Source: Limnochordia bacterium
GTDB lineage: Bacteria; Bacillota; Limnochordia; DUMW01
Direction: 5' to 3'
Assembly (NCBI GenBank): GCA_023230925.1
Contig: JALNWK010000045.1
Coordinates: 1-22,578 of the forward strand
DNA: 22,578 bases
The notes beneath the pieces are model-generated. The model searched no databases. It was not told the DNA's origin and was given only the letters and a program-made list of their open reading frames with translations. The position numbers and the translations under genes are program-made. How positions within the stretch are numbered: position 1 is the first letter of the stretch; every line of letters begins with the position of its first letter. Shown here in pieces: positions 15,578-22,578 of the stretch.

Positions 15578-17059
15578 ATGATTACCACAGAAACGACTTC
15601 CGCCGAAATCGAAGCAGTCTATGACAAAGCCCGAAGGGCTCAGTTGCCATGGTCTCAGCTTCCCGTCAAAGAAAGAGTCAGATACCTTCATGAGCTACAG
15701 GCTAGCGTTCTAGAACAACGGGATAGCCTGTGTCAGGTAGTCTCCAAGGATACAGGTAAACCAAAGCTTGAGTGCCTTGTGACCGAAGTCGCACCCATCC
15801 TTGATACCATCAAGTACATGCAGAGGAATGCGTGCAGTATTCTCAATGCCCACAGGGTGCCTACTCCCCCCTTGCTTTACGGCCGAAGATCCTCCATCGA
15901 GTATATGCCTCGAGGAGTGGTGCTTGTCATTTCCCCGTGGAACTACCCGCTGCAGCTTACGGTCATCCCCATGATCAGTGCCTTGGTAGCTGGCAACACA
16001 GTGATTGTTAAGCCTTCTGAGGTAGCCGGTGGTGTCCACCAGTTGATTCGACAGTTGTTTCAACACTTTCCTCCTGATGTGGTGCAGGTGGTCCTTGGGG
16101 ACGGTAACCTTGGTGCAGCTTTGGTTGATGGAGGACCGGATCATATCTTCTTCACCGGCTCAATCGCCACCGGAAAAGCGATCCAAGCTCAAGCGGCACG
16201 CCAGTTGATCCCCACCACGCTGGAACTTGGCGGTAAGGATCCAATGATTGTCTTTGCCGATGCCAATATGGAACGGGCTGTACAAGGGGCCCTGTGGGGA
16301 AGCCTTACCAACTGCGGACAAGTCTGCTTGTCCACCGAACGCCTTTATGTCGAGGAAGCCATCTACAGTACCTTTATGCAAAAACTTGTGCATGAAGCCA
16401 AGAGACTAACCCAAGGTAGCCACAGTGACTGCGACTTAGGTACTTTGACCCTTCCCCAACAAGCGCATACACTCAAAGAACAGATTCTAGAAGCCCTATC
16501 CCAGGGAGCGCAAATCTGTCTTGGCCCTACGTTGGATGATTTAGGGAAGGATCAACTCTCCTTTCCCATCATCTTGACTGGGGTAACCCATAATATGAAG
16601 ATCATGCAAGAGGAGACCTTCGGTCCTGTACTTCCAATTATGTCCTTTACTAACACCGAGGAAGCAATAGCCCTTGCTAATGATGCAATCTATGGATTAG
16701 GGGCAAGTGTGTGGAGTTCTGATCTAGCTCGTGCTAACTACGTGGCAAGCCGCCTGATCTGCGGTAATGTTATGATCAATGATGTGCTTGTCAGTATTGC
16801 CAATCCTCATCTTCCCTTTGGTGGGACAAAACAAAGCGGTCTGGGCCGCTATCACAGTGCAGCAGGACTGAGAACCTTCTGCCATGAAAAAGCAGTCATG
16901 GTGTCCTCTGGTAAGTATCCCAAGGAGCTGTACTGGTACCCCTACAAGGGGAAATACCCGTGGTTTTCCCAATTAATTGCTGGCTTCTATTCCCGCCCCC
17001 GGAAATTGCTTACGGCTTTACGAAGCTTCATGGCGCTACAAAGGGAAACACGAAAATAG
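15578..17059 (+). CDS. Aldehyde dehydrogenase family protein, fatty-aldehyde-dehydrogenase-like
   Basis: 493 residues of the NAD(P)-dependent ALDH superfamily, oxidising an aldehyde to a carboxylate. Catalytic features: SPWNYP (119-124, oxyanion N122), FTGSIATGK (192-200, cofactor loop), LELGGKD with E216, and the nucleophile C250 in NCGQVCLSTERLYV. EETFGPVLP and the terminal LPFGGTKQSGLGRYH are also present. The last 45 residues (YWYPYKGKYPWFSQLIAGFY then a basic helix) are aromatic and amphipathic, like the membrane-associating tails of fatty aldehyde dehydrogenases. ATG 15578 has GGGGAGG 7 bases upstream; an in-frame ATG at 15530 would place the ribosome site inside the gene. Substrate is unproven; long-chain aldehydes are favoured by the tail, and succinate semialdehyde or other aldehydes remain possible. 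Confidence 0.9.
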   Translation: MITTETTSAEIEAVYDKARRAQLPWSQLPVKERVRYLHELQASVLEQRDSLCQVVSKDTGKPKLECLVTEVAPILDTIKYMQRNACSILNAHRVPTPPLLYGRRSSIEYMPRGVVLVISPWNYPLQLTVIPMISALVAGNTVIVKPSEVAGGVHQLIRQLFQHFPPDVVQVVLGDGNLGAALVDGGPDHIFFTGSIATGKAIQAQAARQLIPTTLELGGKDPMIVFADANMERAVQGALWGSLTNCGQVCLSTERLYVEEAIYSTFMQKLVHEAKRLTQGSHSDCDLGTLTLPQQAHTLKEQILEALSQGAQICLGPTLDDLGKDQLSFPIILTGVTHNMKIMQEETFGPVLPIMSFTNTEEAIALANDAIYGLGASVWSSDLARANYVASRLICGNVMINDVLVSIANPHLPFGGTKQSGLGRYHSAAGLRTFCHEKAVMVSSGKYPKELYWYPYKGKYPWFSQLIAGFYSRPRKLLTALRSFMALQRETRK

Positions 17060-17083
17060 TAAATCCTTGTTTCGGGGTGAAAG

Positions 17084-17111
17084 TTGACTTAGCTGGTAAT
17101 CCATGTATAGT
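17084..17111 (+). promoter_or_regulatory. Promoter of the glycine cleavage operon
   Basis: TTGACT (17084-17089), a 16-base spacer, then TATAGT (17106-17111). The predicted start near 17118 coincides with the 5' strand of the leader stem, which supports both calls. Confidence 0.6.
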
Positions 17112-17117
17112 ATAGAT

Positions 17118-17367
17118 GTAGCATAACTTCGCAGTAGTACCCTTGGGTCATCAGGCCCCGGACTGAGGTTTGCGGCCTGCAAGATTTCTATTCACTCGCT
17201 TACGCTAACTTATCTACAACACATAAGCACCACCCAAGGTTACAATTGTGGTTGCTACTTACAGTATGTACTCGAGGCAGACAGACCTCATAGCAGGCTA
17301 TTTCATTAGGCCTTTACGGCTGTGCAGATTGAGGCTTACTGGTCTTGCACTTTGAGTAACCCAAAGG
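17118..17367 (+). ncRNA. Structured 5' leader of the gcv operon, class unknown
   Basis: GTAGCA (17118-17123) pairs with TGCTAC (17253-17258). CAGTAGTACCCTTGGGT (17132-17148) pairs with ACCCAAGGTTACAATTG (17232-17248) with two mismatches and one G-U. This closes a domain holding CAGGCC/GGCCTG (17152-17157 with 17174-17179) and GCTTA/TAAGC (17198-17202 with 17224-17228). Downstream are GTGCA/TGCAC (17322-17350) and CCTTT/AAAGG (17311-17315 with 17363-17367). A second ACCCAA-AGG copy (17359-17367) could also capture CCTTGGGT. gcv operons in this phylum often carry glycine riboswitches, but the glycine aptamer core is absent here. The fold was found by eye without energy calculation. Confidence 0.5.
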
Positions 17368-17407
17368 AAAACATAGCAGATATCACTTACTATAGGGAGG
17401 TGCTGTG

Positions 17408-18469
17408 GTGAGCAAAAAGACCCCTTTGTACGGGGAACACACAAAACTAGGTGCCAAGATTACTGAGTTTGCGGGATGGTCGATGCCCCTGCAGTATACC
17501 GGCATAGTAGCTGAGCACAACTTTACTCGGTCCAATGCCGGACTATTTGATGTATCGCACATGGGACGAATCAAGGTTACCGGAGAACAGTCGATTTCTT
17601 TCCTCGAACATATCCTGTCAAATAATGTGACAGACATGAAAGAAGGGCAAATTCGCTACGCCTTTATTCTCAACGAAAGTGGCGGAGTCGTTGATGATAT
17701 CCTAGTCTACCGACTCAGCAGCAGGGAGTACCTGCTAGTAACTAACGCCGCGAATCACGAAAAGGACCTACAATGGCTGAACAAACACAATACCCACGGT
17801 GCAACGATTAAAGATGAGACCATGGAGACAGGGCAGCTGGCACTTCAAGGACCTAAAGCATTGGAAGTTCTGCAGGGTCTTACCAACTTCCCCCTAGACG
17901 CAATGAGGTATTACCGGTTTGATTGTAATGTGGAACTAGCCAAGATCCCTTGTTTAGTCTCCCGCACAGGATATACCGGGGAAGACGGATTTGAGATCTA
18001 CTGTATGAAAGATGGACTAATTCCACTGTGGCAGGAGATCCTGGAAAATGAGAACGTAGCGCCTATCGGCCTTGGGGCTAGGGATACCCTGCGGCTGGAG
18101 GCGGCCTTACCCCTTTACGGGCATGAACTCAATGAGGACATTACACCCCTGCAGGTTGGACTAGGACGGTTTGTAAACATGAACAAGGATTTCCTAGGCA
18201 AAGCGGCTTTGGAAGAGCAAATATCTGCGGGAATTCCCACAGAACTAGTCGGCTTAGAGACGGTCAAGGGAATACCTAGGCATGATTACGTTGTGTATGA
18301 TGGAGATAATAAGATAGGGGTAATTACATCGGGCTCCTTTGCCCCCACTTTGAAGAAGCACATTGGCATGGCAATAATTAGTACCAAGCCCACGGGAGAA
18401 ATCATCGTGAAGGCTGGTAGTCGTACCTTACCCGCCACCATAGTGCCACTTCCATTTTATAAGCGCTAG
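17408..18469 (+). CDS. gcvT: Glycine cleavage system T protein (aminomethyltransferase)
   Basis: 353 residues. It takes the aminomethyl group from the lipoyl arm of GcvH and passes it to tetrahydrofolate, releasing ammonia. Family features are KKTPLYGEH at the start, EFAGWSMPLQY (20-30), FDVSHMGRI (47-55), the catalytic Asp in GGVVDDILVYRL (D96 or D97), SRTGYTGEDGFEIY and GARDTLRLEA. The start is GTG: 17408 has 7 bases between GGGAGG and the codon, whereas the adjacent in-frame GTG at 17405 has only 4. It opens the gcvT-H-PA-PB operon behind a long structured leader. No lpd gene is nearby, so the L protein is shared from elsewhere. Confidence 0.95.
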   Translation: MSKKTPLYGEHTKLGAKITEFAGWSMPLQYTGIVAEHNFTRSNAGLFDVSHMGRIKVTGEQSISFLEHILSNNVTDMKEGQIRYAFILNESGGVVDDILVYRLSSREYLLVTNAANHEKDLQWLNKHNTHGATIKDETMETGQLALQGPKALEVLQGLTNFPLDAMRYYRFDCNVELAKIPCLVSRTGYTGEDGFEIYCMKDGLIPLWQEILENENVAPIGLGARDTLRLEAALPLYGHELNEDITPLQVGLGRFVNMNKDFLGKAALEEQISAGIPTELVGLETVKGIPRHDYVVYDGDNKIGVITSGSFAPTLKKHIGMAIISTKPTGEIIVKAGSRTLPATIVPLPFYKR

Positions 18470-18494
18470 CACCGATAAAAAGGAGGAAGGAACA

Positions 18495-18881
18495 ATGAGC
18501 AATCCCAAGAACCTGTTGTATACTGAAACCCATGAATGGGTAAAACAAGATGGTAACGTAGCCTACGTAGGAATCACCGATTATGCACAAGACTCCTTGG
18601 GCGATGTAGTCTTCGTGGAGCTGCCCGAAAAGGGCGCGGATATTGAGGCGGGCGACACACTAGGCTCCATTGAGTCCGTTAAGGCCGTATCGGATATCTA
18701 TTCCCCGGTATCCGGTACTGTGGTGGAGATAAACGCGGAACTGGAGGAAGCACCTGAGCTTCTTAACGCAGCTCCTTGGGATACTTGGATCTTTGCTGTG
18801 GAGATCAGTAACACCGATGAACTTGCGGAACTACTAAATGCCTCAGAGTATAAGGCTTTCTGCGAGGATGGGGAGGAATAG
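18495..18881 (+). CDS. gcvH: Glycine cleavage system H protein (lipoyl carrier)
   Basis: 128 residues, the usual size. The swinging-arm lysine is K63 in LGSIESVKAVSDIYSP, which is lipoylated. The protein shuttles intermediates between the P, T and L proteins. The N-terminal YTETHEWVKQDG and LGDVVFVELPEKG are characteristic of GcvH rather than other biotinyl/lipoyl domains. AGGAGGAAGG precedes the ATG, 25 bases after gcvT. Confidence 0.97.
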   Translation: MSNPKNLLYTETHEWVKQDGNVAYVGITDYAQDSLGDVVFVELPEKGADIEAGDTLGSIESVKAVSDIYSPVSGTVVEINAELEEAPELLNAAPWDTWIFAVEISNTDELAELLNASEYKAFCEDGEE

Positions 18882-18884
18882 CAA

Positions 18885-20243
18885 GTGCATGCTTACATTC
18901 CTCATACACAGCACGATAGAAGGGAAATGCTAAATGAGATCGGGGTATCTTCGGCAGAGGAACTCTTCGACGTTATTCCACGAGAGCTCCAATTAGGCCG
19001 ACCCTTGAATCTTCCCCAGGCCCTGTCTGAGCAGGAGCTTTTGACCCATATGAATGCTCTGGCGGAAAAAAACAAAAGGCCCTTAAGCTTCCTAGGGGCG
19101 GGGGCCTACGAGCATCATATTCCAAGTGTCGTCAACCATATCCTAATGCGGTCTGAGTTCTATACCTCTTATACGCCGTATCAAGCGGAAATTAGCCAGG
19201 GAATGTTACAGTGCATTTTTGAGTATCAGACTATGATCGCCCAAATCACTGGAATGGATGTGTCTAACGCATCTTTGTATGATGGGGCTACCGCTACCAG
19301 TGAAGCTGCTTTTATGGCCGTCAATGTTACGCGCCGAAACAAAGTCTTGGTACCATGGAACGTTCATCCACAGACACGCCAGGTTTTGCGTACCTACTGC
19401 AATGCGGCGGGCATCACCTTGATTGAGTTGGAGAACCAAGATGGTTTGAGCCTTCAGGAGATAATAGAGCAGTCTTTGGATCATGATACCGCTGGTGTCA
19501 TCCTTCAAAACCCCGACTTCTTTGGCTGTATAGAAGATCTGCAGGGGATCGCCGACATTGTGCACAACAACAAATCATTGTTAATTGCTAGTGTTGAGCC
19601 CATTTCCCTTGCACTCCTCAAACCGCCGGGACAATCCGGTGTCGATATCGCAGTGGGAGACGGTCAAAGTCTTGGCAATCCTTTAAGTTTCGGAGGACCG
19701 TCTTTGGGCTTTATGGCTGTAAAGGAAAATCTACTACGCCGCATGCCCGGTCGCATCGTAGGGCAAACCAAGGATCAAGATGGCAGAAGGGGATTTGTAC
19801 TAACCCTCCAAGCTCGGGAACAACATATTAGGCGGCAAAAGGCGATGAGCAACATCTGCTCAAATCAAGCCCTAAATGCCCTAGCTGCCACCGTATATCT
19901 GGCGACCTTAGGCAAGGAAGGCTTCGTTGAACTAGCCACCTTGTGCATGAATAAGGCCCACTACGCCAAGGATCTGATCTGTGCCATTCCTGGATTCGAG
20001 TTGGCCTTTGATTCTCCTTTCTTCTGCGAGTTTGCCATAAAATGCCCCGGCAATGCAGAAAACATCGCCCAGCAAGTGTTACAGGATGCACAGATCCTGC
20101 CCGGTTACTACCTGGGGCAGGAATATCCTGAACTAAGCAATGGTCTGTTGATCGCGGTTACAGAGACAAAAACCCGCCAGGACATCGAGCTTTTGGCAGA
20201 TGCCCTAGCAAAGGCCGCTGTCACAGGAGGTGATTTGGCATGA
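18885..20243 (+). CDS. gcvPA: Glycine dehydrogenase (decarboxylating) subunit 1
   Basis: 452 residues, matching the N-terminal half of the P protein in organisms with a split GcvP. With subunit 2 it decarboxylates glycine on PLP and loads the aminomethyl group on GcvH. It starts MHAYIPHTQHDRREMLNEIG and contains YTPYQAEISQGMLQCIFEYQ and DVSNASLYDGATATSEA, both typical. The start is GTG 18885, 3 bases after the gcvH stop, with GGGGAGG located inside the end of gcvH at 8 bases spacing, so translation is tightly coupled. Confidence 0.96.
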   Translation: MHAYIPHTQHDRREMLNEIGVSSAEELFDVIPRELQLGRPLNLPQALSEQELLTHMNALAEKNKRPLSFLGAGAYEHHIPSVVNHILMRSEFYTSYTPYQAEISQGMLQCIFEYQTMIAQITGMDVSNASLYDGATATSEAAFMAVNVTRRNKVLVPWNVHPQTRQVLRTYCNAAGITLIELENQDGLSLQEIIEQSLDHDTAGVILQNPDFFGCIEDLQGIADIVHNNKSLLIASVEPISLALLKPPGQSGVDIAVGDGQSLGNPLSFGGPSLGFMAVKENLLRRMPGRIVGQTKDQDGRRGFVLTLQAREQHIRRQKAMSNICSNQALNALAATVYLATLGKEGFVELATLCMNKAHYAKDLICAIPGFELAFDSPFFCEFAIKCPGNAENIAQQVLQDAQILPGYYLGQEYPELSNGLLIAVTETKTRQDIELLADALAKAAVTGGDLA

Positions 20244-21700
20244 AGACCAACCAGGACTTTCCTTTGATCTTTGAGCGAAGTCGTGCGGGGCGCAGGGCCT
20301 TGGATTTGCCCCAAAATGACGTCCCAACAACTGGAAAAACACTACCAGAGCATTTGCGCCGTCAAGAGGCCGCAGCCTTGCCTGAAGTTTCACAGGTTGA
20401 TCTCATCCGACACTTCACGGCCCTATCCCGGCGCAATTTCGGTGTTGACAACGGGTTCTATCCTTTAGGATCCTGTACCATGAAATACAATCCCAAAATC
20501 AATGAGGACATTGCACGCATACCAGGCTTTGCCCAAATCCATCCAGAACAGCCCCCCGAGACGGTTCAAGGGGCTTTACAGGTCATCTACGAGCTGGGAC
20601 GGATGCTATCGGAGATCACAGCCATGGATGAGTTTACCCTGCAACCTGCGGCCGGTGCCCATGGAGAATTGACTGGCTTGATGCTAATCAAAGCCTATCA
20701 TCTCCATAACGGAGACTCCCACAAGACCGAGGTGTTAGTCCCCGATTCAGCTCACGGCACAAACCCGGCTAGCGCCGCGATGGCAGGGTTTGACGTAGTA
20801 GAGGTCAAGTCCAATATGGCAGGACTAGTTGATCTAGAAGACTTAGCAAAGAAAGTCAGCGATAACACAGCAGCGCTCATGCTTACAAATCCGAACACCC
20901 TAGGTCTGTTTGAAAAAGATGTCAAGGAAATTGCAGACATTGTCCATGCCAAGGGAGGCCTCCTCTATTACGACGGGGCCAATCTCAATGCAATCATGGG
21001 TATTTGCCGACCCGGGGATATGGGGTTTGATGTAGTCCACTTGAACCTGCATAAGACCTTCTCCACTCCCCACGGCGGTGGTGGACCGGGTAGTGGACCA
21101 GTAGGTGTGAAGAAGCCTCTCATACCCTATCTTCCAGTTCCGACGGTCAAACAGGAGGGGCAAACCTACACCTTCGATTACAACCGTCCTTTGAGCATTG
21201 GTCGTGTCAAGTCCTTCTACGGAAATTTCGGTGTCTACCTGAAGGCCTATGCCTATATTCTGGCCATGGGACCTGATGGTCTTAGGCAGGCAAGCCAAGA
21301 TGCCGTTTTGAATGCCAACTATCTCCTTCATCAACTAAAGGAATGCTACGAAGTGCCGTATCCCGACCGGTGTATGCACGAATTCGTTATTTCTGCGACC
21401 ACCCAAAAGGAATATGGAGCTTCGGCACTGGACTTGGCAAAACGTTTACTGGATTTCGGCTTTCATCCACCCACAATCTATTTCCCCTTAATTGTAAAGG
21501 AAGCGTTGATGATTGAGCCTACTGAAACCGAGAGTAAGGAAACTCTCGATGCCTTTGTGGCCGTCATGGCAGCGATCGCTAAGGAGGCCGAGGAAACACC
21601 ACAGGCTCTACAAAATGCCCCTCATCATGCAACTGTAAGCAGACTGGATGAGACTACCGCCGCCCGTCACCCTGTTTTAAAGTGGACTGGCGAAGACTAG
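20240..21700 (+). CDS. gcvPB: Glycine dehydrogenase (decarboxylating) subunit 2
   Basis: 486 residues, the PLP-binding half of split GcvP. The PLP Schiff-base lysine is K272 in HLNLHKTFSTPHGGGGPGSG, and DSAHGTNPASAAMAGF and YDGANLNAIMG are classic surrounding motifs. The N-terminal FYPLGSCTMKYNPK is also diagnostic. Its ATG overlaps the gcvPA stop as ATGA, giving equimolar coupled expression. It is the last gene of the operon and is followed by a strong hairpin. Confidence 0.97.
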   Translation: MKTNQDFPLIFERSRAGRRALDLPQNDVPTTGKTLPEHLRRQEAAALPEVSQVDLIRHFTALSRRNFGVDNGFYPLGSCTMKYNPKINEDIARIPGFAQIHPEQPPETVQGALQVIYELGRMLSEITAMDEFTLQPAAGAHGELTGLMLIKAYHLHNGDSHKTEVLVPDSAHGTNPASAAMAGFDVVEVKSNMAGLVDLEDLAKKVSDNTAALMLTNPNTLGLFEKDVKEIADIVHAKGGLLYYDGANLNAIMGICRPGDMGFDVVHLNLHKTFSTPHGGGGPGSGPVGVKKPLIPYLPVPTVKQEGQTYTFDYNRPLSIGRVKSFYGNFGVYLKAYAYILAMGPDGLRQASQDAVLNANYLLHQLKECYEVPYPDRCMHEFVISATTQKEYGASALDLAKRLLDFGFHPPTIYFPLIVKEALMIEPTETESKETLDAFVAVMAAIAKEAEETPQALQNAPHHATVSRLDETTAARHPVLKWTGED

Positions 21701-21709
21701 ACGTTAATC

Positions 21710-21742
21710 GAGGAGGTAACCGATTATTTCGGTTACCTCCTC
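21710..21742 (+). terminator. Perfect 14-bp hairpin at the end of the gcv operon
   Basis: GAGGAGGTAACCGA (21710-21723) and TCGGTTACCTCCTC (21729-21742) with a TTATT loop, starting 10 bases after the gcvPB stop. There is no long T run on either side, so it may act as an mRNA-stabilising 3' hairpin or an inefficient terminator. Confidence 0.6.
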
Positions 21743-22101
21743 TCACGCCTCCAAACATGACATCTGGCAGTTCATCGGAATTGATGCACTGCACGCAAAA
21801 CCTTCATATCCGAGGGCTTCAGAACGGGAAAGAGTTGTGTGCAGAATAGGGCTATTGGAGATTCTCCGGTAGCCTTTACTTGTGTTTTGTTCAATTCCTA
21901 ACCTTCCGCAGCACCGTGCCTGATTCGGTTATCATGTTTTGCTTCAATGCGTTTACAGTACCTACACTCATACATTCGCCGGGTTGCTTGGCAGGTTCAG
22001 GTCTGCAAGGCGGACCGTAGCTTCTGGATTTTCAGCTAGTGGTTGGCGCCGTCAACCCCACAGAGGACTTTCATCAGCCATCCGTGCAAGAAGGGCAAAG
22101 G
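21743..22101. other. Intergenic stretch with no recognised gene
   Basis: About 360 bases between the gcv hairpin and the small spore protein gene. Short frames exist on the plus strand but have no ribosome sites and overlap the spore gene on the other strand. I see no RNA gene, promoter of good quality or repeat here, apart from the inverted repeat that begins at 22089. Confidence 0.5.
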
Positions 22102-22122
22102 CTATTTGCCCTTGCCCTTCTT
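22089..22122 (-). terminator. Inverted repeat across the end of the small spore protein gene
   Basis: Read on the minus strand, AAGAAGGGCAA and TTGCCCTTCTT form an 11-bp perfect stem whose 5' arm encodes the lysine-rich C terminus of the spore protein and whose loop contains its TAG stop. No T run follows. It may end or protect the transcript. Confidence 0.45.
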
Positions 22123-22278
22123 GGCCATCTCCTCTTCAGCACGCTTAATTGCCTGCCGTACAAGAAGACCAGCCTGTCTGGTGGTTATTTCCCCCCAATC
22201 TCCGTCCTTCACTCGATCGAGAAACCCAAGTTCTTCGGCTAACTCATACTTCAAACGTTCCGACATGATCTTGGCCAA
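22102..22278 (-). CDS. Small acid-soluble spore protein, alpha/beta type
   Basis: 58 residues from a TTG at 22278 (4 bases after GGGGTGG), or 54 from the ATG at 22266; the TTG is preferred because of its ribosome site. The protein contains MSERLKYELAEELGFLDRVK, then DWGEITTRQAGLLVRQAIKR and a lysine-rich tail. The pattern LKYELAEELG, a short linker, G-W-G-(E/G)-(I/L)-(T/S)-(T/S)-R and a second helix is that of alpha/beta-type SASPs of clostridial spore formers, which coat and protect DNA in the dormant spore. Expression should be in the forespore under sigma G, but I could not find a convincing sigma G promoter in the 60 bases upstream. It marks the host as a spore former. Confidence 0.8.
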   Translation of the reverse strand: MAKIMSERLKYELAEELGFLDRVKDGDWGEITTRQAGLLVRQAIKRAEEEMAKKGKGK

Positions 22279-22341
22279 ATAACCACCCCGTATTTAGCTT
22301 CCCGTGGCATGTTCCTTGTTATACTGGTAAGAGTCTGGAAT

Positions 22342-22374
22342 AAAAAAAAGGCCACCTTACACATAAGGTGACCT
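22342..22374 (-). terminator. Intrinsic terminator of the rRNA-tRNA operon
   Basis: On the minus strand AGGTCACCTTA, a TGTG loop and TAAGGTGGCCT are followed by eight T residues, starting 5 bases after the tRNA-Asn CCA. The stem has one mismatch. Confidence 0.9.
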
Positions 22375-22379
22375 CACAA

Positions 22380-22454
22380 TGGCTCCCCGGGCTGGATTCG
22401 AACCAGCAGCCACCCGGTTAACAGCCGGGTGCTCTACCGTTGAGCTACCGAGGA
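22380..22454 (-). tRNA. tRNA-Asn (anticodon GTT)
   Basis: 75 bases including an encoded CCA. The acceptor stem TCCTCGG pairs with CCGGGGA (one G-U), the D arm is AGCTCAACGGTAGAGC, the anticodon loop is CTGTTAA with stem CCCGG/CCGGG, and the T arm is CTGGTTCGAATCCAG. It lies 10 bases after 5S rRNA as the last element of a minus-strand rRNA operon. Confidence 0.97.
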
Positions 22455-22464
22455 ATAAAATAAG

Positions 22465-22578
22465 TTCCCGGCAATGACCTACTCTCCCACTGCGTCACCA
22501 CAGCAGTACCATCGGTGCTGGAGGGCTTAACTTCTGTGTTCGGGATGGGAACAGGTGTGGCCCCTCCGCTACAATCAC
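22465..22578 (-). rRNA. rrf: 5S ribosomal RNA, 5' end cut by the window edge
   Basis: On the minus strand the sequence contains GCGGAGGGGCCACACCTGTT, CCCATCCCGAACACAGAAGT, TAAGCCCTCCAGCACCGATG and GGGAGAGTAGGTCATTGCCG, the conserved 5S core. The 3' strand CCGGGAA lacks its 5' partner, so several bases lie beyond position 22578. 16S and 23S are expected further on. Confidence 0.97.

Noticed and set aside
17118..17400. Glycine riboswitch or T-box before gcvT
   Set aside because: Neither the glycine aptamer core nor a T-box sequence (GGTGGNACCGCG-like) is present.
21939..22282. Plus-strand frames of 67-79 codons near the right edge
   Set aside because: Antisense to the small spore protein gene, low-complexity composition and no ribosome binding site.
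1..22578. Mobile elements, CRISPR arrays, toxin-antitoxin or phage-defence genes
   Set aside because: No transposase, integrase, repeat-spacer pattern or recognisable defence domain was found on either strand.

Overview
The window looks like chromosomal DNA from an endospore-forming, clostridial-grade member of the Bacillota. The evidence is a c-di-AMP (ydaO-type) riboswitch, a small alpha/beta-type spore protein gene, GcvP split into two subunits, AGGAGG-type ribosome binding sites, sigma-A-like promoters, and several TTG or GTG starts. There are no insertion sequences, phage genes or CRISPR arrays. The right edge enters an rRNA operon on the minus strand, which ends 5S rRNA, tRNA-Asn, terminator.

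Layout. (1) 1-1899: promoter, c-di-AMP riboswitch, intrinsic terminator, SulP-family anion transporter. (2) 1972-2851: an IclR-type regulator whose promoter lies inside a long palindrome. (3) 2858-4060 (-): a GT4 glycosyltransferase. (4) 4061-5748: a 640-base non-coding stretch with a possible structured leader, then a LeuB-like beta-decarboxylating dehydrogenase and a bidirectional terminator. (5) 11369-5825 (-): amidohydrolase, B12-binding radical SAM protein (DUF4080 type), Gfo/Idh/MocA dehydrogenase, TIM-barrel sugar isomerase, ribokinase. The last three look like a small carbohydrate or polyol catabolic set without its transporter. (6) 11638-12996: CCA-adding enzyme. (7) 13062-17059: a winged-helix protein with two membrane helices, then a radical SAM/SPASM-like enzyme, then a fatty-aldehyde-type dehydrogenase, each separated by hairpins. 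(8) 17084-21742: the glycine cleavage operon gcvT-gcvH-gcvPA-gcvPB behind a leader of about 290 bases that folds into a long-range closed domain and does not match the glycine riboswitch. (9) 22102-22578 (-): a small spore protein gene, tRNA-Asn and partial 5S rRNA.

How the parts fit. The gcv operon (T, H, P1, P2; the L protein is encoded elsewhere) oxidises glycine to CO2, ammonia and methylene-tetrahydrofolate. The strongest candidates for something undescribed are the structured gcv leader (17118-17367) and the module of membrane-anchored regulator, radical SAM enzyme and aldehyde dehydrogenase. Two gene-proximal palindromes overlapping promoters, a possible leader peptide before the amidohydrolase, and a possible second structured leader at 4463-4577 are lesser leads.
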